Shown here: piece after piece, positions 33,094-41,803 of the stretch
Position numbering within the stretch: the first letter of the stretch is position 1
Layout of the letters: every line of letters begins with the position of its first letter
Origin: Leifsonia sp. NPDC080035
Lineage (GTDB): Bacteria; Actinomycetota; Actinomycetes; Actinomycetales; Microbacteriaceae
Assembly: GCF_040050925.1 (NCBI RefSeq)
Contig: NZ_CP157390.1
Span: forward strand, 2,108,001-2,172,000
Direction: 5' to 3'
Length of the DNA: 64,000 nt
Made by a program: the position numbers and the translations under genes
Notes under the pieces: generated by a model
Database searches by the model: none
Told to the model about the DNA's origin: nothing
The model's input: the letters and a program-made list of their open reading frames with translations, nothing else

Positions 33094-33870
33094 ATGTCGT
33101 TCCGCGATCTGCACTTCCAGCCGGAGCCGCTGCTGCTCCCCAACGCATGGGACGCGGGTTCCGCCATCGCCTTCGCGGCGGCCGGGTTCCGGGCCATCGG
33201 CACCACGAGCTTCGGCGTGAACGCCGCCACCGGGCGGCCGGATGCCGGAGGGGCGAGCAGGGACGCGACGGTCGCGCTCCTGAACCGGATCCGCTCCCTG
33301 CCCGTGCACCTCACCGCGGACATCGAGGACGGCTACAGCAGCGACCCTGCGGAGGTGGGCGCCTTCGTCGCCGGGCTCGGCGTCTCGGGCGTCAACCTCG
33401 AAGACTCTGCGGAAGGCAGGCTCGTGGATCCGGCGGTCCCCGCCGCGAAGATCCGCGCGATCAAGGCCGCTGCGCCCGACGTGTTCGTGAACGCGCGGGT
33501 CGACTCGTACTGGTTCCACGAGGACGACACCGTCGAGGCCGTCACGGATCGGGCGCTGGCCTACGCCGACGCCGGTGCGGACGGCGTCTTCGTGCCGGGC
33601 GCCGCCGACCCGGCGACTCTGGAGGGCCTCGCCGCCGCGATCCCGCTGCCGCTGAACGTGCTTGTCGTGCCGGGGCTGTCGCTCGCGCAGCTCGGCGACC
33701 TCGGCATCCGGAGGGTCAGCACCGGCTCGCTGCCGTATCGTGTCGCCATCGACGCGGCGGTGGACGCTGCGGTCGCCGTGCGCGAGGGGCGCCCGGTCCC
33801 CGCCGCCACGTCCTACGCCGACATGCAGCGACAGCTTCTCGAATTCGCCGCTGGCGCGGGCGAGGCCTGA
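33094..33870 (+). CDS. Isocitrate lyase/PEP mutase superfamily protein
   Basis: This 258-aa TIM-barrel protein belongs to the PEP mutase/isocitrate lyase superfamily. NAWDAGSAIAFAAAGF, the TTSFGVN substrate loop, the metal-binding pair in ADIEDGYSS and VNLEDS, and VNARVDSYW are all present. The KKCGH motif of true isocitrate lyases is absent, so it is probably a C-C bond lyase such as an oxaloacetate or methylisocitrate-lyase-like enzyme. The substrate is unknown. It lies 62 bases after the sigma gene on the same strand and may belong to its operon. Confidence 0.82.
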   Translation: MSFRDLHFQPEPLLLPNAWDAGSAIAFAAAGFRAIGTTSFGVNAATGRPDAGGASRDATVALLNRIRSLPVHLTADIEDGYSSDPAEVGAFVAGLGVSGVNLEDSAEGRLVDPAVPAAKIRAIKAAAPDVFVNARVDSYWFHEDDTVEAVTDRALAYADAGADGVFVPGAADPATLEGLAAAIPLPLNVLVVPGLSLAQLGDLGIRRVSTGSLPYRVAIDAAVDAAVAVREGRPVPAATSYADMQRQLLEFAAGAGEA

Positions 33871-33956
33871 GCCCGCCTGCTCTGTTCCCCGGCGGACAAA
33901 CGGCGTGCGCCCGCGTGCAAGCCGTCGCGCGCGCGTGCCGCTTGGATCGGTGGAGT

Positions 33957-33972
33957 CGCACATCCGTGTGCG
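33957..33972. promoter_or_regulatory. Inverted repeat before the APC permease gene
   Basis: CGCACA and TGTGCG are perfect 6-base arms around 4 bases, 22 bases before the permease GTG. It may be an operator or a small structure in the leader; no regulator gene is adjacent. Confidence 0.3.
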
Positions 33973-33994
33973 CGCTTTCACAAGGGAGTAGAGA

Positions 33995-35530
33995 GTGACC
34001 TCCACACACGACGCGGCCGTGATCACCGGCGCACCCGCGGCAACGCACCGCCGGCTCGGCGTGCCGGCCGTCACCTTCATGATCGTCGCGGCCTCCGCTC
34101 CGCTGACCGTCCTCGCCGGCGGGGTGACGACCACCTTCGCCGTCACGGGGGTGCTCGGCGTGCCGCTGTCCTTCCTGCTGCTGGGCGGCACGCTCGCGAT
34201 CTTCGCGGTCGGCTATGCCGCGATGAGCCGCTACGTGACCAACGCCGGCGCGTTCTATTCGTACGTGGCGCAGGGCATGGGCCGGCCGATGGGCGTCGGC
34301 GTCTCGCTCGTGGCGCTGGTCTCCTACAACGCCATGCAGATCGGGGTGTACGGGCTGTTCGGCTATCAGGTGGCGTCCCTGCTGAACACGAAGTTCGGCT
34401 GGGATGTGCCGTGGTGGCTGCCCATCCTGGTCTGCATCGCGATCGTCGGTGCGCTCGGCGTGAACCGGGTCGACCTGTCGGCGAAGGTGCTCGGCGTGCT
34501 GGTGGCGCTGGAGTTCCTCGTGGTCATCGTCTACGACATCGCCGCCTTCGTCGTCGCGCCGGAGGGCGTGAGCGGGCAGGCGCTGAGCCCGTCCTCGCTG
34601 TTCGTGCCCGGCATCGGCGCCGTGTTCGCGTTCGGCATCGCGGCGTTCATGGGATTCGAGTCAGCGGCGATCTACGGCGAGGAGTCCAAGGACCCGAAGC
34701 GGACGGTCGCCAGGGCCACCTACACCGCCGTCGGCGTGATCGCGATCTTCTACGCGCTCTCCTCGTGGGCGATGACCGTCGCGTCCGGCCCGAGCAACGT
34801 CGTTGCGGACTCCACCGAGCAGGGTCCGGACCTGATCTTCTCGTTCCTGCAGTCGAACGTCGGCGTGCTCATCAGCGACATCGCGCAGGTGCTGTTCATC
34901 ACCAGCCTGTTCGCGTCGCTGGTCAGCTTCCACAACGCGGTCGCCCGCTACTTCTTCTCGCTCGGCCGCGAGGGTGTCCTGCCGTCGTGGCTCGCCAGGG
35001 TCCGCTCGCACAGCCGCGCCCCGTGGGCGGGATCGCTCACGCAGACGATCCTGGCGGTGGTCGTCATCGTCGCCTTCGCCCTCGCGAGCGTCGGCTGGGT
35101 GCCGCCGAAGGGCGCCCCGGCGATCCTGTTCCCCGTGCTCACCCTGTTCTCGTGGCTGACGAACACCGGGGCGCTCGGCCTGGTGCTGCTGATGGCGATC
35201 GTATCCTTTGCCGTGATCGGGTTCTTCCGGCGCACCGGGCACGGGCTCGGCGGTTGGCAGCGGGCGGTGGCCCCGGCGATCGCCGGTGTGCTCCTCGGCG
35301 TGGTGTTCATCCTGATCGTCGTCTACTTCAACACCCTGCTGACGAGCGACCCCACGGCACCGCCGTCGGCGACCACGTTCGTCCTGCCCGCGATCGTCAT
35401 CGCGGCCGGCGTCGTCGGGGTGGTCTGGGGCGTCGTGCTGAAGCGGCGGAACCCCCGCGTGTACGCGCAGATCGGGCACGGCACGGAGGAGGCGGGGGCG
35501 CCGGAGCTGGGGGCGGACGTCGACGCGTGA
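33995..35530 (+). CDS. APC family amino-acid permease
   Basis: This 511-aa membrane protein has about 12 predicted helices. The conserved first-helix segment is FMIVAASAPLTVLAGG, and the helix-6 motif FMGFESAAIYGEESKDPKRTV is typical of the APC superfamily. The start is GTG with GGGAG 9 bases before. The substrate is not predictable; close families import amino acids or amines. It is alone on its strand, followed by a long intergenic region with two hairpins. Confidence 0.87.
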   Translation: MTSTHDAAVITGAPAATHRRLGVPAVTFMIVAASAPLTVLAGGVTTTFAVTGVLGVPLSFLLLGGTLAIFAVGYAAMSRYVTNAGAFYSYVAQGMGRPMGVGVSLVALVSYNAMQIGVYGLFGYQVASLLNTKFGWDVPWWLPILVCIAIVGALGVNRVDLSAKVLGVLVALEFLVVIVYDIAAFVVAPEGVSGQALSPSSLFVPGIGAVFAFGIAAFMGFESAAIYGEESKDPKRTVARATYTAVGVIAIFYALSSWAMTVASGPSNVVADSTEQGPDLIFSFLQSNVGVLISDIAQVLFITSLFASLVSFHNAVARYFFSLGREGVLPSWLARVRSHSRAPWAGSLTQTILAVVVIVAFALASVGWVPPKGAPAILFPVLTLFSWLTNTGALGLVLLMAIVSFAVIGFFRRTGHGLGGWQRAVAPAIAGVLLGVVFILIVVYFNTLLTSDPTAPPSATTFVLPAIVIAAGVVGVVWGVVLKRRNPRVYAQIGHGTEEAGAPELGADVDA

Positions 35531-35917
35531 GCCGGCCGCGCCATCCACGGCGCACGGCGGCCCGGCTTGACCCGCCCGGGATGAGCGGATACCGTCGCAC
35601 CCCGTGAGCCGCCTTCCGCTGATCCGCCGGGCCGTCTGGGTCCGACGCCGCGCCGGACTTCCCCCTGTCCGCCTCGACATCCCCGGAGAGCAGCCGCGCA
35701 TCGCGGCTGCTCTCCGCGATCAGGACGGCGCCCGGCAGGCCTCGCGCCGCCGACAGCCCCGTCGCGCCGCCTGAGCCGCAAGAGAGGACACGACACGCCG
35801 CGCGCTGTCCTCGGCAACGGCGTGTCGCGTCCCCTCGACTGGGCGCTGACGCAACCCCTGCGACGGGCCGCGTTGCGCGGCGTATGGTCGGGCGACCGCA
35901 GTAGTGAGGGGACCGTC
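35531..35917. other. 387-base intergenic region with two hairpins
   Basis: No convincing gene is present. A perfect 14-base stem (GGAGAGCAGCCGCG, loop CAT) spans 35685-35715 and probably ends the permease transcript. A second hairpin, arms 35787-35800 and 35818-35831, has one mismatch and the core CGACACGCCG also found in the 51.8-kb hairpin. The leader of the next gene follows. Confidence 0.55.
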
Positions 35918-37063
35918 ATGATCGCGTTTTCGCGCAAGAGCCCGCCCGTCCACGAGTCGTCCGTACCGGGAGGCGTGCGCGCCGCCTCCGAGTGGTCGTG
36001 GCGCCTCCTGGTGATCGCCGCCCTCGCCGGGCTGGTCGTCTACCTGGTGATCGTGTTCCACGAGATCGTGGTGCCGCTGCTGGTGGCGCTGCTCGTGGCG
36101 GCGCTGCTGCAGCCGAGCGTCGCCGGGCTGGTGCGCCACCGCTGGCCGAAGTGGGCGGCGATCACGCTCTGCCTCGTCGTCTTCGCCGCCATCATCGCGG
36201 GCCTGGTGCTGCTGGTCGTCTGGCAGGTGCGCGCGGGTCTGCCGCGGCTGGAGCACGAGTCGGTCGCCGCGTACGACCGCGCGCGGTCCGCGCTCCGGCA
36301 GCCGCCGTGGAACGTGAGCGACAGCCAGTTCTCCGCGTGGATCCAGAGCGCAGGAGCCTTCGCCCAGCGGGACAGCTCGGCGCTGATCGGCGGCGCGCTG
36401 CAGGTGGGCTCCACCACCGGTCACCTGCTCGCGGGCGCCCTGATCGCGATCTTCGCCACCATCTTCATGCTCATCGACGGCGGCGGGATCTGGCGGTGGG
36501 TCACCCGGCTGTTCCCGGCGAACGGCCGCCCGGCCATCCACGCCGCGGGAGACGCGGGATGGTCGACGCTCACCGCGTTCGTGCGCGTGCAGATCCTCGT
36601 CGCCGCGGTGAACGGCGTCGGGATCGGCCTCGTCGCGTTCTTCCTCGGTCTGCCGCTCGCCATCCCGATCGGCGTGATCGTGCTGCTGTTCTCGTTCATC
36701 CCGGTCATCGGCGCGATCGTCTCCGGAATCATCGCGGTGGGGATCGCGCTGGTGTTCGCCGGCCCGATCCAGGCCGTCATCATGTTGGCGGGTGTGCTGC
36801 TCGTGCACCTGCTCGAGGCGCACGTGATGCAACCGCTGCTGGTCGGCGGGGCGGTGAAGGTGCATCCGCTCGCGGTGGTGATCGGCGTCGCGGCGGGGAC
36901 CGGCATCGCCGGCGTGCCGGGCGCGCTGTTCGCGGTCCCGCTCATCGCGGTCGCGAACGCGATGGTCAGCGCCATGCTCCGGGTCGCGCACGGGCCGACG
37001 CCTGCCAACGTCCCGGACGCGCAGCTGGTCGAGGTCGACGACGCCGGCCCCGGCACGACCTGA
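35918..37063 (+). CDS. AI-2E family (YdiK/PerM-like) transporter
   Basis: This 381-aa membrane protein has about eight predicted helices: two helical segments near the N-terminus (LLVIAALAGLVVYLVIVFHE in part), a long extracytoplasmic loop at about residues 115-165 and a C-terminal block with SFIPVIGAIVSG and EAHVMQPLLVGGAVKVHPLAV, the latter the family hallmark. Members export peptides or small molecules, and one exports autoinducer 2; the cargo is unknown here. The ATG at 35918 is preceded by GAGGGG. It is convergent with the EamA gene. Confidence 0.87.
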   Translation: MIAFSRKSPPVHESSVPGGVRAASEWSWRLLVIAALAGLVVYLVIVFHEIVVPLLVALLVAALLQPSVAGLVRHRWPKWAAITLCLVVFAAIIAGLVLLVVWQVRAGLPRLEHESVAAYDRARSALRQPPWNVSDSQFSAWIQSAGAFAQRDSSALIGGALQVGSTTGHLLAGALIAIFATIFMLIDGGGIWRWVTRLFPANGRPAIHAAGDAGWSTLTAFVRVQILVAAVNGVGIGLVAFFLGLPLAIPIGVIVLLFSFIPVIGAIVSGIIAVGIALVFAGPIQAVIMLAGVLLVHLLEAHVMQPLLVGGAVKVHPLAVVIGVAAGTGIAGVPGALFAVPLIAVANAMVSAMLRVAHGPTPANVPDAQLVEVDDAGPGTT

Positions 37064-37111
37064 GCGCGTCCGTTCGCCGCACGACGTGCGCGGAGGGCTC
37101 CTGGCGCAGCC

Positions 37112-37171
37112 GAGTCGTGACGAATGTCGTGAATATGCGCCGAATGGCCCGAATTCGTCACGATTCGACTC
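37112..37171. terminator. Hairpin between convergent AI-2E and EamA genes
   Basis: TCGTGACGAAT (37115-37125) pairs with ATTCGTCACGA (37153-37163); both sides continue into GAGTC/GACTC with a 5-base bulge. A partial second copy of the left arm (GTCGTGAA) sits in the loop. Likely bidirectional terminator. Confidence 0.55.
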
Positions 37172-37196
37172 GTCGCCGGGGTGACCGGGCGCTGGG

Positions 37197-38120
37197 TCAG
37201 CCGGCGACGGGGGTGGGCGCCGTCGGGGTGTCGTGGCGGACGTCGCGGGCGGGGGCCGGGGCCGGCCGGCGCGCCGCGCCGAGCGTGGACCCGGTGGAGG
37301 CGACGACGACCGCCGCCATCGCGGCGATGTGCAGCCAGGTCACGCTCTGGCCGAGCAGCATCCAGCCTGCGAGTGTCGCCACCGCCGGTTCCAGACTGAG
37401 CAGCACACCGAAGGCGCGCGGATCGAGCCCGCGCATCGAGGCGAACTCCAGCGTGTACGGGATCACCGAGGACAGGACGGCGACCGCGGCGAGCGGGAGC
37501 AGCAGGGCCGGGGAGGCGGCGAGTGCGCCGGCCGAGCCGATCCCGAACGGCGCCACCACCGCGGCGCCGACGACGACCGCCATCGCGAGCGCCCCGTGCC
37601 CGGGCACCAGGGCGCCGACGCGCGTCCCGGAGAGGATGTACCCGGCCCAGAAGCCGCCCGCCGCGAGCGCGAAGAGCACACCGACGATGTCGAGCGGCCT
37701 GCCGTCGCCCGTGCCGTCGAGCCCGAGGACGACGATCGCCGCCCCGGCGAGCAGCACCCAGCCGATGTCGCGCAGCCGGCGCGAGAGCACCGCGGCGAGG
37801 GCGAGCGGCCCGATGAACTCGATCGTCACCGCGATGCCGAGCGGGATGCGGTCGATGGAGGCGTAGAAGCAGGCGTTCATCCCCGCCATCGCCACCCCGA
37901 AGAGCAGGACGGCGCCCCACTGCCGCCGGGTCCACGTCCAGAACCGTGGCCGGAAGACGGCGACGAGCACCGCACCCGCGAGCAGCAGCCGCCCTGCGGT
38001 CGTGAGCGCCGGGCCGAACACGCCGAACAGGGGAGTCGCGATGGCCGCGCCGAACTGCAGGGAGACGCACGACCCGAGCACCATCAGCGCGGCGATCGAG
38101 GGATGGGGCGTGCGATTCAC
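37197..38120 (-). CDS. EamA family exporter (RhtA-like)
   Basis: This 307-aa membrane protein has ten predicted helices in two EamA repeats, with the RhtA-type opening LMVLGSCVSLQFGAAIATPLF (partly quoted), LGIAVTIEFIGPLALA and GLDPRAFGVLLSLEPAVATLAG. RhtA exports homoserine and threonine; the cargo here is unproven. The start is GTG at 38120; an upstream ATG at 38147 lacks a ribosome-binding site. The divergent LysR gene, with CCGAT/ATCGG repeats between them, is the likely regulator, as for other amino-acid exporters. Confidence 0.85.
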   Translation of the reverse strand: MNRTPHPSIAALMVLGSCVSLQFGAAIATPLFGVFGPALTTAGRLLLAGAVLVAVFRPRFWTWTRRQWGAVLLFGVAMAGMNACFYASIDRIPLGIAVTIEFIGPLALAAVLSRRLRDIGWVLLAGAAIVVLGLDGTGDGRPLDIVGVLFALAAGGFWAGYILSGTRVGALVPGHGALAMAVVVGAAVVAPFGIGSAGALAASPALLLPLAAVAVLSSVIPYTLEFASMRGLDPRAFGVLLSLEPAVATLAGWMLLGQSVTWLHIAAMAAVVVASTGSTLGAARRPAPAPARDVRHDTPTAPTPVAG

Positions 38121-38165
38121 CCCTCCATCCTCGCGGGGCGGTTCCATTCGGTCCAGCGGATGTTT

Positions 38166-38193
38166 CCGATCTATACTCATCGGAGGTTCCGAT
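38166..38193. promoter_or_regulatory. CCGAT/ATCGG repeats, candidate LysR box
   Basis: CCGAT (38166-38170), ATCGG (38179-38183) and CCGAT (38189-38193) form two overlapping inverted repeats in the gap between the divergent eamA and lysR genes. The first pair is spaced like a LysR recognition site. Confidence 0.45.
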
Positions 38194-38209
38194 GAGATGG
38201 GAGGCGAGC

Positions 38210-39109
38210 GTGTTCAGCCTGCAACGCCTCGCCCTGCTCGACGAGCTCGACCGCCGCGGCACCCTGGCCGCGGTCGCGCAGGCGCTGTCGTTCGCGCCGT
38301 CGACCGTGTCCGAGCAGCTCGCACAACTGGAACGCGAGGCGGGCGTCCGGCTCCTCGAGCCGGTGGGCCGCGGTGTGCGGTTGACGGCGGACGCCCACCT
38401 GCTGCTCGGGCACGCGCGGGTCGCCATGGCGGAGCTGGAGACGGCCGAGTCCGAGCTCGCCGCCGCGCGCGACCGCGTGGCCGGGGTGCTCCGCGTCGCG
38501 ACCTTCCAGACCGTCGCGCTGTCGGTCCTCCCCGCCGTGCTCACCGACCTCGCGGAGCGGCATCCGGACCTCCGGGTGGACGTCGCACAGCGCGAGGCGG
38601 GCGGCGCCACCTCCGGACTCCACGGCGGCGACTTCGACGTCGTGCTCGGCGAGGAGTACCCGGGCCGGCCGGTGCCGCCGAACGCCCGGTTCCACCGCGT
38701 GGACCTGCGCGGCGACCGGCTGCGGTTGGCCACCCCTGCCGTCGGCCCGTGGAGCGACGCGACGACCCTGGAGGCGCTGGCCGCAGCCGCCTGGGCGCTG
38801 GACCCCGTCGGCACGGCCCCGGGGGACTGGGGGAGGGACCTCTGCCGCACGGCCGGTTTCGAGCCGCGGGTGCGCTTCGACGGGGTGGACCTCATCACGC
38901 ACGTCCACCTGGTCCGCACCGGGCACGCGGTCACCGTGCTTCCCGACCTGCTCGGCGCGGAGAACACCGCCGGCGTCCGCCTGCGCGACCTGCCCGGCCG
39001 TCCCGAGCGCACCCTGTTCACCCTGACCAGGGCGTCGCGGGCCGGTCATCCCGCGATCCTCGCCTTCCGGGATGCGCTCGCCGCCGCCATCCGGGGGGAG
39101 CGGTCATGA
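38210..39109 (+). CDS. LysR family regulator
   Basis: This 299-aa regulator has an N-terminal winged helix (FSLQRLALLDELDRRGTLAAVA in part, SFAPSTVSEQLAQLER) and a periplasmic-binding-like effector domain from about residue 90. GTG at 38210 has GGGAGG 5 bases before it; an ATG at 38192 overlaps the repeat elements and gives a six-residue extension atypical for the family. It overlaps the DUF1990 gene by 4 bases. It probably activates the divergent exporter gene when a ligand, perhaps an amino acid, accumulates. Confidence 0.88.
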   Translation: MFSLQRLALLDELDRRGTLAAVAQALSFAPSTVSEQLAQLEREAGVRLLEPVGRGVRLTADAHLLLGHARVAMAELETAESELAAARDRVAGVLRVATFQTVALSVLPAVLTDLAERHPDLRVDVAQREAGGATSGLHGGDFDVVLGEEYPGRPVPPNARFHRVDLRGDRLRLATPAVGPWSDATTLEALAAAAWALDPVGTAPGDWGRDLCRTAGFEPRVRFDGVDLITHVHLVRTGHAVTVLPDLLGAENTAGVRLRDLPGRPERTLFTLTRASRAGHPAILAFRDALAAAIRGERS

Positions 39110-39585
39110 CGATGCCGGAGGCGCCCCGGTGGGGCGCGAGCGATCCCGACTTCCGGCGCTCGGAGGTCTCTGCCGTGATCGGCCGCGGCGACGAGCACTG
39201 GCGGCGCGCGGTGGACGACGTGCTGCGCTGGCGGGTGAAGACCAGGAGCGGGTTCCTGGTGGATGCGCCGGGACCCGTCGCGCCCGGACAGAGGCTGCGC
39301 ATCCGGGCGCGGGTGCTCGGTCTGACCATCGTCGAGCCGGTCGAGGTCGTCTCGGTCGTCGAACGCGCCGACCGCGCCGGCTTCGCCTACCGCACGCTGC
39401 CCGGGCACCCGGTCGACGGCGAGGAGGCGTTCATCGTCCACCGCGACGAGCGCAGCGGTTGCATCGTGCTCACCGTCCGCTCGCTGACCCGCGCGGCCCC
39501 GCAGCAGCCGTGGCGAGCGCTGTACCCGCTCCTCCGCGCCGCCCAGCGCGTCGCCCGCCGGCGATACCTCCGCGCGCTGCGCTGA
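39106..39585 (+). CDS. DUF1990 family protein
   Basis: This 159-aa protein has the DUF1990 pattern: GRGDEHWRRAVDDVLRW near the N-terminus, GQRLRIRARVLGLTIVEPVEV, then FAYRTLPGHPVDGEEAFIV and SLTRAAPQQPWRALYPLLR. Function is unknown. The ATG overlaps the lysR stop, so the two are translationally coupled, which links it to the exporter/regulator pair without telling what it does. Confidence 0.85.
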   Translation: MTMPEAPRWGASDPDFRRSEVSAVIGRGDEHWRRAVDDVLRWRVKTRSGFLVDAPGPVAPGQRLRIRARVLGLTIVEPVEVVSVVERADRAGFAYRTLPGHPVDGEEAFIVHRDERSGCIVLTVRSLTRAAPQQPWRALYPLLRAAQRVARRRYLRALR

Positions 39586-39640
39586 GGCGCCCGGCGGGTG
39601 TCGTCGCGCGGGTGTCGTCGCGCGGGCGTCGCCGGCGTCC

Positions 39641-40510
39641 TCACATCGCGGTGAGGTCGCGAAGGGATGCGGCGCCGGTCAGCTCCGCCAGTCGCGTCCG
39701 CGACGTCTCGTCCGGCACCCGGACCGCCCAGAAGGATCGCAGCAGCCACCGCGATGCCGCCAGGGCCGTTTGCTCGTCCGGCGCGAGGAGCTCGGCGGCG
39801 ACCCGTTCGCGCGCGGCCGCCGGCAGATTCCGCTGCTGCGGATGCTCGAGAAACTCGGCGATCTCGTGCGCGACGTCGCTGCGTCCGGCATCCTCGAAGT
39901 CGACGAGGCGCGCCTCCGTCCCGTCCCACAGGATGTTGCCGAGAGCCGGGTCGCCCCGCCCCACGCACGCCCGGCCCCTGCCGTGCGCCAGCAGCGACGG
40001 GATGCCGAGGCGGCCGGCTCACTCCCGCCACTCGGACGACGCCTCGCTCCCGGCTGCATCGCGGATCAGGGCCTCGACACGGTCGAACATCGCTCGGGGC
40101 GACCAACGGACCTCGGGTATCCGCAGCTCATTCACGTCGATCGCGTACAATGAGCCCAGCACGTCGACGATCGCCGCGACGACCGCTTCGGTCACCGCGC
40201 CGGCCACGAGGGGGGCGCCGGGCACCCGGGACATCAGGATCGCGGAGGCGGCCGGTTCGGCGGCGACGAGCCGGGGCACCCGGCCCGGCAGGACGTCGCG
40301 GAGCGCATCCAGCACCGCCCCCTCCCGCACGAACCCGTCGCGCCGTCGCGGCGGGTAAACCTTCAGACAGAGCGCCTCGTCGCCGCCGAGGACCTCGAAC
40401 ACGTCGTTGTTGCGACCGCCTGCCAGCCGGCGGCCGAGCCGGAGCGCCGCGTCGATCCGTCCCGCGCGCCGCACGGCATCGAGTCTCTCGCCCGCACTCG
40501 CCGTGGACAT
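39641..40510 (-). pseudogene. Aminoglycoside-phosphotransferase-like gene with an in-frame TGA
   Basis: Two fragments in one frame make a normal-length (290-codon) phosphotransferase. The N-terminal part (40510 to 40019; 163 codons) has the kinase-lobe strand FEVLGGDEALCLKVY with its ATP-binding lysine and ends EWRE. TGA (40021-40019) follows, and the same frame continues AGRLGIPSLLAHG, then the catalytic-loop motif RGDPALGNILWDG and the metal-binding VDFEDAGRSD. Related proteins usually have a tryptophan or other residue at the stop position (TGG to TGA is one change). No frameshift is needed. It may be a recent nonsense mutation or a sequencing error; internal GTG at 39964 cannot restore an active enzyme. 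Confidence 0.82.
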
Positions 40511-40617
40511 CCCGATCCGCCTCCCGACCGCCCGAAACGCGCCGTAGCCACGCCGCCCCCGCGGAGTTACATTGTGCCCGACCGCCAGGGGGCGGCGCAG
40601 TGAGGGAGGCGATGGCG

Positions 40618-41682
40618 ATGGTCGCGACGGAGAGCATGGCGCCGCCGCGGCTCGGCGTGGAGGGCGCCGCCATCGTCGTCGGGGGCGGGGCCTTCGTCGT
40701 CTGCGGCGTCGTGGCCCTGCTCTCGTTCTGGGGGCGCAGCCTGCCGATCGCCGGTCCCGGTTCGGTCGGCCAGTTCGCCGCGATCGCCGCGGGCATCGTC
40801 GGCTTCCTGACCTACACGGCCGGCCGGCTCTGGCACCGGCAGGGCCTCACGCCGTTCGAGGCGTCGGACGGGCGCGGGCGCGGCACGGCCGGGCGCGCCA
40901 CCGGTGCGGACATCGTCGACACCTTCGCGATCGCCCTCGCGTACGGCATCGTCGCCCTGCTCGGCTGGCTGGTGCTCGGGGCGGTGCTCGCCGACGGCTT
41001 CCAGGACGCGACGGTGTACTTCCTGTCCGCCGCGGTGCTCGCCGGCGCTGTGATCGGCGTCACGGCCTACGCGGTGTTCGCGTCCTCCGCCGGGATGGAT
41101 CTGATGCGGCTCTCCACGCTCCTGGCGGCGTTCGCCGTGATCGGCATCCTCACCGCGATGCTCAGCGCGCCTGACCCGCACTGGTGGATGCTGCACCTGA
41201 GCGCCCTCGGGATGACGAGGAGCGTCTCGTCGCTAGCGTTCAACCTCACGCTCATCATCGCCGGGGTCATCGTCACAGCGATCGCGCGTTACGCGACGGA
41301 CGCGCGCGGCATCGAGGACCCGCGGCGGCACGCGGCGGTGCTCCGGGTGCGCGTTGGACTCATCCTGATCGGCGTCCTGCTCGCCTGCGTCGGGATCTTC
41401 CCCTTGAACGTCTCGCAGGTGCTGCACAACGTGTCAGCGGTGGGGATGGTGCTGGTGTTCGCGCTCGTCGTGTTCTGGGTGCGCGCGGCGCTGCCCGAGG
41501 CGCCGCGCTCGTTCTTCGTGCTCGGCTACGTGTTCTTCGCCGCGATCGTGGTGGCGCTGGTGTTCTTCGTCATCGGGTACTACGTGCTGACAGCGGCGGA
41601 ACTCGTGGCCGGCGTCCTCGTGTTCAGCTGGCTCATCGTCTACTTGCGGGTCAGCGGTGCCGCGGCGCCCGCCGTGCGCTGA
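40618..41682 (+). CDS. DUF998 family membrane protein
   Basis: This 354-aa protein has nine or more predicted helices and loops typical of DUF998 (VGQFAAIAAGIVGFL, YGIVALLGWLVLGAVL, HNVSAVGMVLVFALV). The function is unknown. Of two in-frame ATGs (40612 and 40618), the second has GGGAGG at 8 bases and is preferred. It is divergent from the broken phosphotransferase gene and followed by putrescine oxidase after 121 bases. Confidence 0.78.
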   Translation: MVATESMAPPRLGVEGAAIVVGGGAFVVCGVVALLSFWGRSLPIAGPGSVGQFAAIAAGIVGFLTYTAGRLWHRQGLTPFEASDGRGRGTAGRATGADIVDTFAIALAYGIVALLGWLVLGAVLADGFQDATVYFLSAAVLAGAVIGVTAYAVFASSAGMDLMRLSTLLAAFAVIGILTAMLSAPDPHWWMLHLSALGMTRSVSSLAFNLTLIIAGVIVTAIARYATDARGIEDPRRHAAVLRVRVGLILIGVLLACVGIFPLNVSQVLHNVSAVGMVLVFALVVFWVRAALPEAPRSFFVLGYVFFAAIVVALVFFVIGYYVLTAAELVAGVLVFSWLIVYLRVSGAAAPAVR

Positions 41683-41736
41683 GGATGTCGCCCTGCCTCA
41701 TACGCGTTGGCGGTCCCGGCGTGAGTTCTTCGACAG

Positions 41737-41746
41737 CCTGTACAGG
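41737..41746. promoter_or_regulatory. Palindrome before putrescine oxidase
   Basis: CCTGTACAGG is a perfect 10-base palindrome 57 bases before the oxidase start. It could be an operator; no regulator is adjacent. Confidence 0.3.
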
Positions 41747-41803
41747 AAACCCCGCGCGCGGGACGCCTAGCATCCTCGTGACCCGATGGAGGAGTTGATA
41801 GCG

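Noticed and set aside
35605..35775. 56-codon GTG frame in the gap between the APC and AI-2E genes
   Set aside because: Arginine-rich with no start signal, and it runs through a perfect hairpin; looks like chance.
40019..40021. TGA in the phosphotransferase as a selenocysteine codon
   Set aside because: No selenocysteine family match, and no obvious stem-loop or sel genes nearby; a nonsense change or read error is simpler.
41271..41277. CGTCACA as a further ECF41 -35 element
   Set aside because: It lies inside the DUF998 gene, and the four bases after a 16-nt spacer are CGAC, not CGTC.
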